A DNA stretch of 64,000 nt from Oxalobacteraceae bacterium (GCA_027490465.1 JAIXXZ010000074.1:1-64000); one strand, 5' to 3'; positions 18,427 through 28,017 are shown, counted from the first letter of the stretch. The notes: generated by a model from the sequence alone, not told the origin. Program-made: numbers and translations.

Positions 18427-19716
18427 TCACTTTGGAATGGATTCGAGTGCGAAGAGCTCAGCGGCGGTTTCCCTCCGGCGGATCAGACTGAACTGATCGC
18501 CATCCACCAGTATTTCAGCTGCACGACCACGCGTGTTGTAGTTGGAAGCCATGGTCATGCCATAGGCGCCTGCTGACATGATCGCGAGCAAATCACCGGG
18601 TGCGATGGCCAGCGCTCGCTCGCGAGCGAGCCAGTCACCGGATTCACACACGGGCCCGACCACATCATAAATGTGCGATGCATGGGACTGCGGTTTGACC
18701 ACCTGAACGCCGTGCCAGGCTTCGTACATTGCCGGACGCATCAAGTCATTCATCGCAGCATCGACGACAGCGAAGTTCTTGGTGCTGCCGTGCTTCAGGT
18801 AGTGGACTTCAGTCAGCAGCACGCCGGCGTTACCGACGATGGATCGACCCGGCTCGAACATGATGGTCAATGGCTTGTTGTCGTATTTATCGGCGCGCCA
18901 GCGATCAATGCGCGCGAACAGCCGAGCCAGATAATCTCCGACGGCCACCGGCTTTTCCTGGTCGTAGCAGATGCCGATACCACCACCGATATCCAGATGA
19001 TGCAGCGCGATGCCCTCTGAGGCGAGCTGATCGACGAGCTCAATGATTTTGTCCAGTGCTTCCAGCAGCGGTGCGTCATCAAGCAGCTGCGAACCGATAT
19101 GGCAGTCAATGCCCGTGACTTCAAGACTGGGCAGGCTGGCCGCAACCCGATAAGTGGGCAGCGCATCCTCAAAAGCAATGCCGAACTTGTTGTCCTTGAG
19201 GCCGGTAGAGATATACGGATGGGTCTTCGCATCGACATCCGGATTCACGCGCAGCGATACGCGCGCGCGTTTCCCCATACTGGATGCGACTTCATTCAGA
19301 CGATGCAGCTCCGGTATCGATTCAACGTTGAAGCACAGGATGTCATGCGACAGTGCCAGTTGCATCTCGTCGCGTGTCTTGCCCACGCCGGAAAAAATGA
19401 CCTTCTGCGGATTGCCGCCCGCCGCGATCACGCGTTGCAGTTCGCCCCCCGAGACGATGTCAAAACCCGAGCCCAGTTTCGAGAGCAGGTTAAGTACCGC
19501 AATATTGGCATTGGATTTGACGGCATAGCAGATCAGTGCCGATCCTTCGCCACGGCCATGCGCGCGGCAGGCTTGGTCATAGGCGAGGAAATTTTCAGTC
19601 AGGCTCGCGCGTGAATAGACATAGCTCGGTGTGCCAAAGGCTTTCGCTATGGCGCTCAGCGCGACACCTTCGGCAAAAAGTTCACCATCACGGTAATGGA
19701 AATGCGGTGTATTCAC
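18427..19716 (-). CDS. lysA: Diaminopimelate decarboxylase
   Basis: LysA converts meso-diaminopimelate to L-lysine, the last step of lysine synthesis, using PLP. The 429-residue protein has the PLP lysine in ICYAVKSNANIAVL, the Gly-rich phosphate-binding loop (LDIGGGIGI), EPGRSIVGNAG and the C-terminal active-site segment GPVCESGDWLARERAL. It follows lptM by five bases on the minus strand, a conserved pairing in proteobacteria. Confidence 0.96.
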   Translation of the reverse strand: MNTPHFHYRDGELFAEGVALSAIAKAFGTPSYVYSRASLTENFLAYDQACRAHGRGEGSALICYAVKSNANIAVLNLLSKLGSGFDIVSGGELQRVIAAGGNPQKVIFSGVGKTRDEMQLALSHDILCFNVESIPELHRLNEVASSMGKRARVSLRVNPDVDAKTHPYISTGLKDNKFGIAFEDALPTYRVAASLPSLEVTGIDCHIGSQLLDDAPLLEALDKIIELVDQLASEGIALHHLDIGGGIGICYDQEKPVAVGDYLARLFARIDRWRADKYDNKPLTIMFEPGRSIVGNAGVLLTEVHYLKHGSTKNFAVVDAAMNDLMRPAMYEAWHGVQVVKPQSHASHIYDVVGPVCESGDWLARERALAIAPGDLLAIMSAGAYGMTMASNYNTRGRAAEILVDGDQFSLIRRRETAAELFALESIPK

Positions 19717-19721
19717 GGTGT

Positions 19722-19886
19722 TCAGGGCTTGCGGGTGGTGTCGGGTTTGGCAGGCTGAGCATCAAACTCAGTGTCGGTCTTGGTGCTGGGTGCGGGACGA
19801 TCGGGCAGGTAGAGCGGGCCGGTCTGTCCGCAAGCGCTCAGGCCGAATAATGCGATCGCCGCTAAAATGATGCCGAATCTGAGCAT
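19722..19886 (-). CDS. lptM: Small lipoprotein LptM (YifL family)
   Basis: This gene is too short for the ORF track. Reading the minus strand from the ATG at 19886 gives 54 residues, MLRFGIILAAIALFGLSACG and onward. It has a lipoprotein signal peptide, lipobox LSAC and the family hallmark CGQTGPLYLP immediately after the lipidated Cys. In E. coli LptM binds LptDE and helps LptD mature in the outer membrane. It lies five bases before lysA and divergent from cyaY, which is the conserved lptM-lysA/cyaY context. The function is transferred from the family. Confidence 0.92.
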   Translation of the reverse strand: MLRFGIILAAIALFGLSACGQTGPLYLPDRPAPSTKTDTEFDAQPAKPDTTRKP

Positions 19887-19959
19887 GATGTTCAAAATTG
19901 ACTTGAAGACCGCCTTTCATTCCGACAGCGGCCTGTTAAAAAATCTACCGGAGTTTAGC

Positions 19960-20313
19960 ATGAGCGAATCTGAGTTCCTGGCAGCTGCCGAGGCCGTGCT
20001 GGATGCGATTGAAATCGGTATGGAGCGCGCCGGCGATGCGGCGGATGTCGATCTGGAATGCAGCCGCAGCGGCAATGTACTGGAAATCGAATTGATCGAT
20101 CAGGGCTCGAAAATCATCGTCAATACGCAAGCGGCCATGCAGGAAATCTGGGTCGCTGCTCGAGCGGGTGGATTTCATTACCGCATGGCCGAAGACCAGC
20201 GCTGGAAAGATACCCGGGATGGATCAGAACTCTTTGCTGCGCTCTCCCGATTGGCCAGTGCTCAGGCTGGCGCGATACTCCATGTGAAGCAAGATCGGAC
20301 AGACGCTGCATGA
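19960..20313 (+). CDS. cyaY: Frataxin-like iron-sulfur cluster assembly protein CyaY
   Basis: CyaY binds iron and modulates IscS activity in iron-sulfur cluster assembly. I use the ATG at 19960 (MSESEFLAAAEAVLDAIEIG), preceded by GGAG. The track start at 19867 lies within lptM on the other strand. The 117-residue product has the acidic first helix and the strand motif GSKIIVNTQAAMQEIWVAAR typical of frataxins, with the C-terminal segment WKDTRDGSELFAALSRL. It is convergent with mrcA, and repeat copy A lies between them. Confidence 0.93.
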   Translation: MSESEFLAAAEAVLDAIEIGMERAGDAADVDLECSRSGNVLEIELIDQGSKIIVNTQAAMQEIWVAARAGGFHYRMAEDQRWKDTRDGSELFAALSRLASAQAGAILHVKQDRTDAA

Positions 20314-20382
20314 ATCCACGATTCACGGCGGCCGATATCATCGGGCTGGCGTAGGACAAAACGCTGTTTGCTCCGGGCAGCC

Positions 20383-20517
20383 AGGGAGACGCTGAATAAA
20401 TCCCCATTTAATAGCGAGCCAGCGTAGCTGTGCGACGCGGGGCGCTGCAAGATCAAGGGTTTGCCGTAATTAATTCAGATGAAAAAGTTTCGGATTGAAT
20501 TTAATCAGCACTTCCCT
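20383..20517 (+). repeat. MITE-like repeat, copy A
   Basis: This is a 135-bp element bounded by imperfect inverted repeats: AGGGAGACGCTGAATAAA at the left and, at the right, TTTAATCAGCACTTCCCT. Its inner core reads GCGAGCCAGCGTAGCTGTGC. The same organisation recurs at 32183, 40004 and 55112. It has no ORF. The TA after the right terminus forms the stop codon (CTA, read TAG) of mrcA on the minus strand. The family is not one I can name; the ends suggest a non-autonomous transposon relic. Confidence 0.75.
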
Positions 20518-22870
20518 AGAAGATCTCGCTCTGAGGCTCATCCTCTTTTTTCTCGGTCGATCCATCGCCGTCACCCGAAGGCGCAAGCCCAATCGAGTTT
20601 ACCCCGCTACCATCAGCAAATTCGGTGTACACGTAGTCGCCAGCGTAGGTGGTAACACCATCAGGCATCGCGCGTTCCTGTACGGATAATCCTTTCAGCG
20701 CTTTTTGCATATAGCTGATCCAGATCGGAAGGGCCAGACCGCCCCCCGTTTCGCGGCTACCGAGATTTTTTGGTTTGTCAAAACCGATCCATGCTACCCC
20801 GACCAGTTTTGGGTGATAGCCTGCAAACCAGGCGTCAATGGAATCATTCGTGGTACCTGTCTTGCCGGCGATATCGGGACGCTTCAGTGCCAAGGCGCGC
20901 ATGGCAGTGCCGTGTTTAACCACATCTTTAAGCATGCTGTCGATCAGGTAAGCGTTACGTGCATCGATGACCCGCAGGTTTTCATCGCCAGCTCGCTCGG
21001 GGGTGACCTGAAACAGCGTACGGCCACTGTTATCGGTAATCTTGGATATCAGATAGGGATTAATTTTGTAGCCACCATTGGCAAACACCGCATAAGCACC
21101 AGCCATTTGCAGCGGCGTAACCGCCCCGGCACCGAGAGCCATGGTCAGATACGGTGGATTTTTATCGCGATCAAACCCAAAGCGGGTCACGTATTCTTGT
21201 GCGTAATTGACACCGATCCGATCCAGGATTCGAATCGACACCATGTTTTTGGAGCGCGTGAGGCCTTTGCGCATGGATAATGGGCCGTCATATTTGCCAT
21301 CAGCGTTCTTGGGCTCCCAAGCTTGCGAACCGGTTTTGCCGGCATCGAATACGATGGGTGCGTCATTGATCATGGTGGCCGGGGACAGACCTTTTTCCAG
21401 CGATGCCGAATAGATGAATGGCTTGAAGGTCGAACCGGGCTGGCGCCAAGCTTGGGTCGCATGATTGAATTTTGTACGGCTGAAATCAAAGCCACCGACC
21501 AGCGACTTGATGCGACCATCTTCAGAGCTGATGGATACAAAAGCCGACTCAACCTCAGGCAGTTGAATGATGGACCAGCCCGAGCCTTCCTGCATCACGC
21601 GTATGATCGCACCGCGTCGTATGCGTTTGTTGGCTGGCATTTTGTCGGTCAGTGCCGCTGCGGCAGCACCGAGTTCGGTGTTGGTAATGCTTATTTCCTC
21701 GCCGGATGCCAGCAATGCCTTGACGCTCTTGGAGGTGGCTGACAATACCACCGCGGCAATGATGCCATCGCTATCGGGGTGCTCGGCGAGCTCGGATTCT
21801 ATGGCGGCCTCTGCTTCGGATTTGTTGGCCGGAATATCCATATAGCCTTCCGGACCGCGATAAGGCTGCCGTTTTTCATACTCGAGAACACCACGACGCA
21901 GCGCCAGATAAGCAGCATCCTGATCGGCTTTGGTAATCGTGGTAAAGACATTCAGTCCACGCGTGTAGGCATCCTCCCGGAATTGGTCATAGACCATTTG
22001 TCGCGCCATTTCCGATACGTATTCGGCATGAATGCCGAAGTCCGTGCTGTCCATTTTGATTCGGAGTTCTTCATCGCGCGCTCGTTCATACTGGGCGGTG
22101 GTGATGTAGCCCAGGTCATGCATGCGTTGCAAAATGTACTGCTGACGCGCTTTGGCCCGTTTAGGATTGACCACTGGATTATTGGCTGAGGGTGCCTTCG
22201 GAAGCCCGGCAAGCATGGCCGCTTCTGCAACGGTAATCTGATTGAGTTTCTTGCCAAAATAAATCTGAGCTGCGGAGGCAAAGCCATAAGCCCGCTGTCC
22301 GAGATAAATCTGATTCATGTACAGCTCGAGAATCTGGTCTTTCGTCAGTGTCTTTTCTATTTTCCATGCGAGCAGTACTTCATAGAGCTTGCGCTTGACG
22401 GTCTGTTCACTGGACAAAAAGAAATTACGCGCCACCTGCTGCGTGATGGTCGAGGCACCCTGGCGGCTGCCACTGAACGTGTTGTTAATCATCGCGCGCA
22501 AAATTCCCCAGTAATCAACACCACCGTGCTCATAAAAACGATCATCTTCGATCGCCAGCACGGCTTGCTTCATTACTGGGGGAATATCTTTGTAACGCAC
22601 GAGACTGCGTCTTTCTTCGCCGAACTCTCCGATCAGTACGTTGTCTGCAGAAAAAACACGCAACGGCATTTTGGGTTGATAGGTGGCCAGCGCATCAATG
22701 TCCGGCAAGCTGGGGTAAGCCATCATGAGGATGAAGCCCGCCAGCAGCACGCCGATCAAAAAAAGGCCTCCAATTGTGGTCAACAGGGCCAGCGCCATTT
22801 TGAGTGGTGCCGGCAGGATGTAAGGGCGCTCGCCCTTGGGTGCATCCCCGTTCGGAGTGGATGGATTCAT
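20516..22870 (-). CDS. mrcA: Penicillin-binding protein 1A (bifunctional transglycosylase/transpeptidase)
   Basis: This class A PBP polymerises and crosslinks peptidoglycan on the outer face of the inner membrane. The 784-residue protein has one N-terminal membrane anchor, a GT51 domain with EDDRFYEHGGVDYWGI (catalytic Glu near residue 108) and RQGASTITQQVARNFFLS, and a PBP transpeptidase domain with GSTFKPF (nucleophile Ser), RSKN and KTGTTND. Its TAG stop falls exactly at the edge of repeat copy A, so the last codons may have been altered by insertion. It is divergent from pilM, the usual ponA-pilM arrangement. Confidence 0.95.
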   Translation of the reverse strand: MNPSTPNGDAPKGERPYILPAPLKMALALLTTIGGLFLIGVLLAGFILMMAYPSLPDIDALATYQPKMPLRVFSADNVLIGEFGEERRSLVRYKDIPPVMKQAVLAIEDDRFYEHGGVDYWGILRAMINNTFSGSRQGASTITQQVARNFFLSSEQTVKRKLYEVLLAWKIEKTLTKDQILELYMNQIYLGQRAYGFASAAQIYFGKKLNQITVAEAAMLAGLPKAPSANNPVVNPKRAKARQQYILQRMHDLGYITTAQYERARDEELRIKMDSTDFGIHAEYVSEMARQMVYDQFREDAYTRGLNVFTTITKADQDAAYLALRRGVLEYEKRQPYRGPEGYMDIPANKSEAEAAIESELAEHPDSDGIIAAVVLSATSKSVKALLASGEEISITNTELGAAAAALTDKMPANKRIRRGAIIRVMQEGSGWSIIQLPEVESAFVSISSEDGRIKSLVGGFDFSRTKFNHATQAWRQPGSTFKPFIYSASLEKGLSPATMINDAPIVFDAGKTGSQAWEPKNADGKYDGPLSMRKGLTRSKNMVSIRILDRIGVNYAQEYVTRFGFDRDKNPPYLTMALGAGAVTPLQMAGAYAVFANGGYKINPYLISKITDNSGRTLFQVTPERAGDENLRVIDARNAYLIDSMLKDVVKHGTAMRALALKRPDIAGKTGTTNDSIDAWFAGYHPKLVGVAWIGFDKPKNLGSRETGGGLALPIWISYMQKALKGLSVQERAMPDGVTTYAGDYVYTEFADGSGVNSIGLAPSGDGDGSTEKKEDEPQSEIF

Positions 22871-22912
22871 TCGGGAAGAGATGAGAGAGGCATGAAAGCC
22901 GTGGACAGACCA

Positions 22913-22918
22913 ATTATA
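22913..22918 (-). promoter_or_regulatory. Candidate -10 element for mrcA
   Basis: A perfect TATAAT on the minus strand lies 42 bases upstream of the mrcA ATG. No convincing -35 hexamer is present at 16-18 bases, so the assignment is tentative. Confidence 0.35.
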
Positions 22919-23000
22919 ACGGTTGCCCTGCGGCGCCGAGCTTGCTCAGACCAAGGCTTGCTGTGTTCAGTGCCTTTGGCGCCCTGATTTGCGTCGGTAT

Positions 23001-23030
23001 TTGACAACGTCAAGCCCAAGCAGCTTTACA
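23001..23030 (+). promoter_or_regulatory. Candidate pilM operon promoter
   Basis: A perfect TTGACA at 23001-23006 is followed after 18-19 bases by TTTACA/TTACAT. The -10 is poor and spacing is slightly long. It lies 75 bases before the pilM start and is the only sigma-70-like -35 in the mrcA-pilM gap. Confidence 0.3.
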
Positions 23031-23104
23031 TTCTGAAAAGGCACTTGTTAGCATCCGCGTCAAATTTTAAAAATGGCAACATCTCTTGCGCGGAGTGTCT
23101 ACGA

Positions 23105-24103
23105 ATGTTTTCTGTGAGGTCATGGTTTCGTCGGCATCACACACCCTTACTGGGCGTCGACGTCAGTCCGGCCGGCATACGCATCATGGAACTTGTTCGT
23201 GAGGGGAAAAGTTTCCGGGCGACACATTACGCCCGGGAGCCTGTGCCATCGGGTGCCTTGCGTGACGGCAGCTTTTCTCAGATGGAGCTTCTCACCGAAT
23301 CATTGCGCCGAGCACTCAAGCGTAGTGGAACGCGCTTGAGAACGGCGGCCATGGCATTGCCTTCCAGTGCGGTCATCAAAAAAATGCTGACGCTGCCTGC
23401 CAGCATGTATGACGAGGAAATGAAAATTCAGGTCGAGACGGAGGCGAGTCAGACGTTGCCATTCTCGCTCGACGAAATCAGCCTTGATTTCGTCACGCTA
23501 GGCCCTTCGGTAACGCATGATGACTATGTCGATGTGATGTTGGTAGCTGCGCGCAAGGAGCGGATTGATGAAAGACTCGCGCTGGCTGATGCAGTCGGCT
23601 TGCGCCCGCTGGTGATCGATGTCGAATCTCAGGTCATGACGGCATCACTGGCGCTACTCAATTCAGAACGGGAAGCGCATCAGGACCAGCCGGTCGCGTT
23701 GCTGCAGCTCTGTAGCGAAGCGAGTCATTGCTACGTCATGCTCAATGGCCTGGTGATTTTTGAGCGTGAAATGGGTCTTTCCTTGCCTCGATACGATCAG
23801 GAAAAATCGCGCGCTGCGATGGAGTCGATCAGGGAAGCGATATGCCAGGAACTCACACGCGCTTTGCAACTTTTCTCGACATCGACACAGCACACCAGCG
23901 TTGCACATATCTACATTGCCGGCAGTATTCATGCATTGGGCACTGATCTTGCCGCATTCGTGGAGCGGCGCGTGGGCGTGCCCAGCTCGTTGCCGGATCC
24001 ATTTGCAGACATGCATATGCCATCAATGGATATTCAGCTGCGTGAAGATGCGCCGGCATGTCTGGTTGCCTGTGGTCTTGCGCTGCGGAGTTTTTCAAGA
24101 TGA
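23105..24103 (+). CDS. pilM: Type IV pilus assembly ATPase-like protein PilM
   Basis: PilM is a cytoplasmic actin-like (FtsA-like) protein that binds the N terminus of PilN and links the alignment complex to the cytoplasmic pilus motors. I start at 23105 (MFSVRSWFRRHHTPLLGVDVSPAG), with GGAG eight bases upstream; the track start is 60 bases earlier. The protein has 332 residues with the phosphate-1-like LLGVDVSPAGIRIMEL segment. It is the first gene of a five-gene operon with ATGA-type overlaps. This operon builds the periplasm-spanning part of the type IV pilus machine used in twitching and DNA uptake. Confidence 0.92.
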   Translation: MFSVRSWFRRHHTPLLGVDVSPAGIRIMELVREGKSFRATHYAREPVPSGALRDGSFSQMELLTESLRRALKRSGTRLRTAAMALPSSAVIKKMLTLPASMYDEEMKIQVETEASQTLPFSLDEISLDFVTLGPSVTHDDYVDVMLVAARKERIDERLALADAVGLRPLVIDVESQVMTASLALLNSEREAHQDQPVALLQLCSEASHCYVMLNGLVIFEREMGLSLPRYDQEKSRAAMESIREAICQELTRALQLFSTSTQHTSVAHIYIAGSIHALGTDLAAFVERRVGVPSSLPDPFADMHMPSMDIQLREDAPACLVACGLALRSFSR

Positions 24104-24666
24104 CCGCTTTCAATCTACTCCCCTGGCGCGAAGCGCAGCGCCGTGAGCGAAAGCGATTGTTTAATGGCCTCCTGATTTTGTCAGCACTATGCGGGCTGAT
24201 GGTGGTTCTGATTGTCAGCGCGGTGAATGCCGCACAACTGTCAACGCAGCAGAGCCGCAACACCTTGCTTCAGTCTGAAAACAGGGCTCTCGATCACCGC
24301 TTACGAGAAATCAAAGGACTGCGCCAGGATATCGCTGCCCTCAAGGCCAGACAACATGCGGTCGAAAGCCTGCAATCCGATCGAACCCGCCCAGTGCATT
24401 TACTGGATGAGCTAGCCACGCGGGTGCCCTCGGGTGTCGCGCTCAAGTCAATGAAACAAACAGACCATCTCATCCTGACAGGACTAGCGCAATCGAATGC
24501 GCGCGTTTCCGAATTGCTGCGCAATCTGTCCCAGTCATCTGTTTGGCTTGGAAAAGCAGAGCTTCTCGAGATCAAGGCGGCCAGCCTTGGTCAGGGAAAA
24601 GAAGCGAGGAAAGTCTATGAATTCAATGTGAACATTGCGGCCTCGCCGGGAGCTATTCCGCCATGA
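24100..24666 (+). CDS. pilN: Type IV pilus assembly protein PilN
   Basis: PilN is a bitopic inner membrane protein whose short cytoplasmic N terminus binds PilM and whose periplasmic domain pairs with PilO. I start at 24100 (ATGA overlap with the pilM stop), giving 188 residues beginning MTAFNLLPWREAQRRERKR. The NLLPWR motif is the conserved PilM-binding segment. One membrane helix (residues about 20-42) and a coiled-coil region (residues about 45-85) follow. Confidence 0.92.
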   Translation: MTAFNLLPWREAQRRERKRLFNGLLILSALCGLMVVLIVSAVNAAQLSTQQSRNTLLQSENRALDHRLREIKGLRQDIAALKARQHAVESLQSDRTRPVHLLDELATRVPSGVALKSMKQTDHLILTGLAQSNARVSELLRNLSQSSVWLGKAELLEIKAASLGQGKEARKVYEFNVNIAASPGAIPP

Positions 24667-25334
24667 TGTCAATTCAGCGTGGCACTGCGCTTAACTGGCA
24701 GCTTGTTGCTAATCAGTTTCAGGGCTTGCAAGGGCGACATCCGGGTACCTGGCCTATCGTTCCCCGACTGTTGTGCGCACTTGGCGTGTCGTTATTGGTC
24801 ATCATGGCAGGGGGGTGGCTGGTGTGGACGGCGCAATGGGAAGAGCTGGCTTCGGGTCAGGCTGAGGAGGTGCGTCAGAAACAGGACTTCGCTGAAAAAG
24901 TCCGCCAGGCGGGACATCTCGATATCTTGCGTCAGCAAAAGGCACAAGTGCAGTCGCAAGTCGAAAAATTGGAACAGCAACTGCCTGGCAAGTCCGAGAT
25001 GGATGCCTTGCTGTCTGAAATCAATCAGGCAGGTATCAACCGAGGCCTGCAGTTCGAGCTCTTCAAACCGGGTCAGGTCAGATTGCATGACTTCTATGCA
25101 GAGCTGCCCATAGAAATCAAACTCACCGGCAATTACCATGCGCTGGCTGGTTTCACGAGTGATATCGCCAATCTGCAGCGCATCGTCACACTCGACAGAA
25201 TCGCCATCACTCAGTTACGCGAGGGGGTGCAAAGCTTCGAAGGCGTGATTCATACGTTTCGCTACCTCGACAAGGATGAGGTGGCAGCCCAGAAGAAGGC
25301 GGCCGAAGAGAGTAAGAAGCGGGGGAATAAATGA
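24663..25334 (+). CDS. pilO: Type IV pilus assembly protein PilO
   Basis: PilO forms a heterodimer with PilN in the inner membrane alignment complex. The 223-residue protein has a cytoplasmic N terminus, one membrane helix (about residues 38-55, LLCALGVSLLVIMAGGWLVW), a coiled coil rich in Gln/Glu, and a ferredoxin-like C-terminal domain (ELPIEIKLTGNYHALAGFTSDIANL). It overlaps pilN and pilP by four bases each. Confidence 0.92.
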   Translation: MMSIQRGTALNWQLVANQFQGLQGRHPGTWPIVPRLLCALGVSLLVIMAGGWLVWTAQWEELASGQAEEVRQKQDFAEKVRQAGHLDILRQQKAQVQSQVEKLEQQLPGKSEMDALLSEINQAGINRGLQFELFKPGQVRLHDFYAELPIEIKLTGNYHALAGFTSDIANLQRIVTLDRIAITQLREGVQSFEGVIHTFRYLDKDEVAAQKKAAEESKKRGNK

Positions 25335-25897
25335 AACGCCTGCGGTACCCTTGCCGCCGTTCGCGCACCTGCGCGTCGCGCATTTTGGCAAAAATGCTTG
25401 GTGCGAGCATCGTTCTTCTGAGTGGCTGTAGCGGAGCACCTGAAGATGATTTGCGCGTCTGGATGAGCGAGACCAGGCGGCAGTCGCATCCGGTGCCGGT
25501 TGACTTGCCACCGCGTCCAGCTATCGAGGAATTTCAGTATGAAGCCTCCGGCCGATTGGACCCCTTCGATCTCACCAAAATTTCTGCCTCCCTCAGTGCC
25601 GAGTTCAACGCAACTGGCTTGCAACCGGATACGCGTCGTGCACGGGAGCCGCTGGAGTCCTTTCCGCTGGATAGCCTGCGGCTGGTCGGAAATATACGCC
25701 GTCAGGGACAGGTGGTGGCGCTGGTTGAAGCAGACAAAGTCATTCATCAGGTGCATCTGGGTAGCCACCTCGGACCTGATATGGGCAAGGTCATAGCGAT
25801 TGGCGACGGCGCCATCGACATCGAGGAAATGGTGCAGGACGCTGGCAATACCTGGGCCAAGCGACGCGCGCGACTGGTCTTGCAGGAGAAACGTTGA
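25331..25897 (+). CDS. pilP: Type IV pilus lipoprotein PilP
   Basis: PilP is an inner membrane lipoprotein that connects PilN/PilO to the secretin PilQ. The lipobox LLSGCS is clear. From the overlapping ATG at 25331 the signal region is long and basic, and the Cys is residue 33. An internal ATG (MLGASIVLLSGC) would give a more usual signal peptide, so the true start is uncertain. The C-terminal beta domain contains LDSLRLVGNIRRQGQVVALVE, which binds the PilQ N domain. Confidence 0.9.
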   Translation: MKRLRYPCRRSRTCASRILAKMLGASIVLLSGCSGAPEDDLRVWMSETRRQSHPVPVDLPPRPAIEEFQYEASGRLDPFDLTKISASLSAEFNATGLQPDTRRAREPLESFPLDSLRLVGNIRRQGQVVALVEADKVIHQVHLGSHLGPDMGKVIAIGDGAIDIEEMVQDAGNTWAKRRARLVLQEKR

Positions 25898-28017
25898 TGA
25901 AAGCAGTGACGTTGGACGCAGGGCGCTGGTTCATGGTCTGCATCATCTTTGCGATCATGGCTGCGAATGCACGGGCGGAGCTCAATGCGATTACAGGTAT
26001 CGAAGCCACCCATAACGGATCAGTAGTGACATTGCGTATTCCTATGCGTCAGACACCTGCTGTACTGCCGGGCAGCTTTTCTACTGCCTCTCCACCGAGA
26101 ATCGTGCTCGATTTTCCGGACACGCTGAATGCTACTGGGCAGACACGCCGAGTATTCGATACGGGTGAACTTCGTTACGCAGATCTTGTACAGGCAGCAG
26201 GACGTACGCGCATTGTGCTCAATCTCAAGCGTGCGCAGCAGTACAGCATGCGCGTGACAGGACAGACGCTGACGGTGACCCTGGCAGACGAGAAAATCGG
26301 CACAGCCCAAAGCGTCCGTGCTGCAAATCTTGTGACGGAAAAGAACGCGATTGTCGATATGGATTTTCGACGAGGCGATGGTGATGCCGGACGCATTATC
26401 ATTGATCTGGCAAAAACACAGTCATCCATCGACGTACGCCGTCAGGGTCAGTCACTGATCGTCGATTTCGTGAAAACCAGTTTACCCGAACTACTTCGGC
26501 GCAAACTGGATGTGGCCGATTTTGGTACGCCGGTGCAATTCATCACCACGCGTGCCGATGGTGACACGGTGCGCATGCTGATTGAACCGCGTGGCCAATG
26601 GGAGCATCTGGCCTGGCAGACTGATCGACGACTGGTACTCGAAGTGCGAGCGGTCAAACCAGAAGACGGTAAAACCACGACAAGCAATCGTGGCTATCGG
26701 GGTGACAAGCTGTCGATGAATTTTCAAAACATCGAGGTGCGTGCATTGCTGCAGGTGATTGCGGACTTCACCGGACTCAATGTTGTCGCCAGCGACAGCG
26801 TGAGCGGCAATCTCACACTTCGATTGAAGGACGTGCCTTGGGATCAGGCGCTGGACATTGTGATGCAGGCGCGGGGGCTGGATATGCGTCGTAACGGCAA
26901 TGTGCTCTGGATCGCACCCAAGGATGAATTATTGACCAAGGAAAGGCTGGAGCTGGAGCAGCGCGCACAGATATCCGAGCTCGAGCCTTTAATCACCGAG
27001 ACCTTTCAGCTGAATTATCAAAAAGCCGATGCCTTTCGTCAGGTCTTCGGGCTTGATGGTCAGGCCGGGCGCGGCAGTATTTTGTCGCGTCGCGGCAGTG
27101 CATCCGCCGAGCCGCGCACCAATAAATTGTTTGTTACCGACACGCCCAGCCGTCTGGAGGAAGTACGCAAGCTGATACAACTCACCGATATACCCACGCG
27201 TCAGGTCATGATCGAAGCTCGTATCGTCGAGGCAGATGACACGTTCAGCAAAAGTCTGGGCGTAAAACTGGGCTTTGCCGATCTTCGTGGTGGACGCGGT
27301 GCAACGCCTGGCATTAATCTGCCCGGCGCCGGTCGGCTGGCGGTGACCGGAAATTATCTCGGCGTGGGCGAGCAGACTCTGCAAGCGGCGGTGACCCAAC
27401 AGTCCTTTATCCCGAACACGCAATTGATTAACTTGCCTGCCGCGTCAATCAATGGCGCATCGCCGGCGAGTATGGGGATCAGTCTGTTCTCGGCCAATGC
27501 CAATCGTTTCCTGAACCTTGAACTATCGGCACTGGAAGCTGATGGGAAAGGAAAAATCATTTCCAGCCCACGCGTTGTCACCGCCGATCAGCAGCCGGCG
27601 CTGATTGAGCAGGGCGAAGAAATTCCTTTTCAACAGGCGACCAGTAGCGGCGCGACATCGATTCAGTTCAAAAAAGCGAACCTCAAACTGGAGGTCACAC
27701 CTCAGATTACGCCAGACGGCAATGTGATTCTGGTGGTCGATGTCGCCAAAGATTCCCGTGGTGTTGCCGTGGGCTCCAGCTTCGCCATCAACACCAAGCA
27801 CGTTAAAACCAATGTGCAGGTCGAGAATGGCGGTACGGTGGTCCTGGGCGGGATTTTTACCCAAACCGAGATTGATAGTGAGCTCAAGGTGCCGGTCCTG
27901 GGGGATATTCCGGTGTTGGGTCGCCTGTTCCGCAGCACGCGTCGTACACGGGATCAGACCGAGCTGCTGATCTTCATTACGCCCCGCATCGTGACGGATT
28001 CGCCCATCGTGCGCTGA
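25897..28017 (+). CDS. pilQ: Type IV pilus secretin PilQ
   Basis: PilQ forms the outer membrane channel through which the pilus passes. I use the ATG at 25897 (one-base overlap with pilP), giving 706 residues with a signal peptide ending near ARA. Domains in order are two AMIN peptidoglycan-binding domains, an STN/N0 domain (SMNFQNIEVRALLQVIADFT), an N1-type domain, and the secretin barrel with VEARIVEADDTFSKSLGVKLG-type and VPVLGDIPVLGRLFRS segments. The last member of pilMNOPQ. Confidence 0.95.
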   Translation: MKAVTLDAGRWFMVCIIFAIMAANARAELNAITGIEATHNGSVVTLRIPMRQTPAVLPGSFSTASPPRIVLDFPDTLNATGQTRRVFDTGELRYADLVQAAGRTRIVLNLKRAQQYSMRVTGQTLTVTLADEKIGTAQSVRAANLVTEKNAIVDMDFRRGDGDAGRIIIDLAKTQSSIDVRRQGQSLIVDFVKTSLPELLRRKLDVADFGTPVQFITTRADGDTVRMLIEPRGQWEHLAWQTDRRLVLEVRAVKPEDGKTTTSNRGYRGDKLSMNFQNIEVRALLQVIADFTGLNVVASDSVSGNLTLRLKDVPWDQALDIVMQARGLDMRRNGNVLWIAPKDELLTKERLELEQRAQISELEPLITETFQLNYQKADAFRQVFGLDGQAGRGSILSRRGSASAEPRTNKLFVTDTPSRLEEVRKLIQLTDIPTRQVMIEARIVEADDTFSKSLGVKLGFADLRGGRGATPGINLPGAGRLAVTGNYLGVGEQTLQAAVTQQSFIPNTQLINLPAASINGASPASMGISLFSANANRFLNLELSALEADGKGKIISSPRVVTADQQPALIEQGEEIPFQQATSSGATSIQFKKANLKLEVTPQITPDGNVILVVDVAKDSRGVAVGSSFAINTKHVKTNVQVENGGTVVLGGIFTQTEIDSELKVPVLGDIPVLGRLFRSTRRTRDQTELLIFITPRIVTDSPIVR

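Noticed and set aside
22977-22992. Possible sigma-54 site TGGC...TTTGC upstream of pilM
   Set aside because: GG to GC spacing is 13 rather than 12 bases and the -24 block matches poorly.
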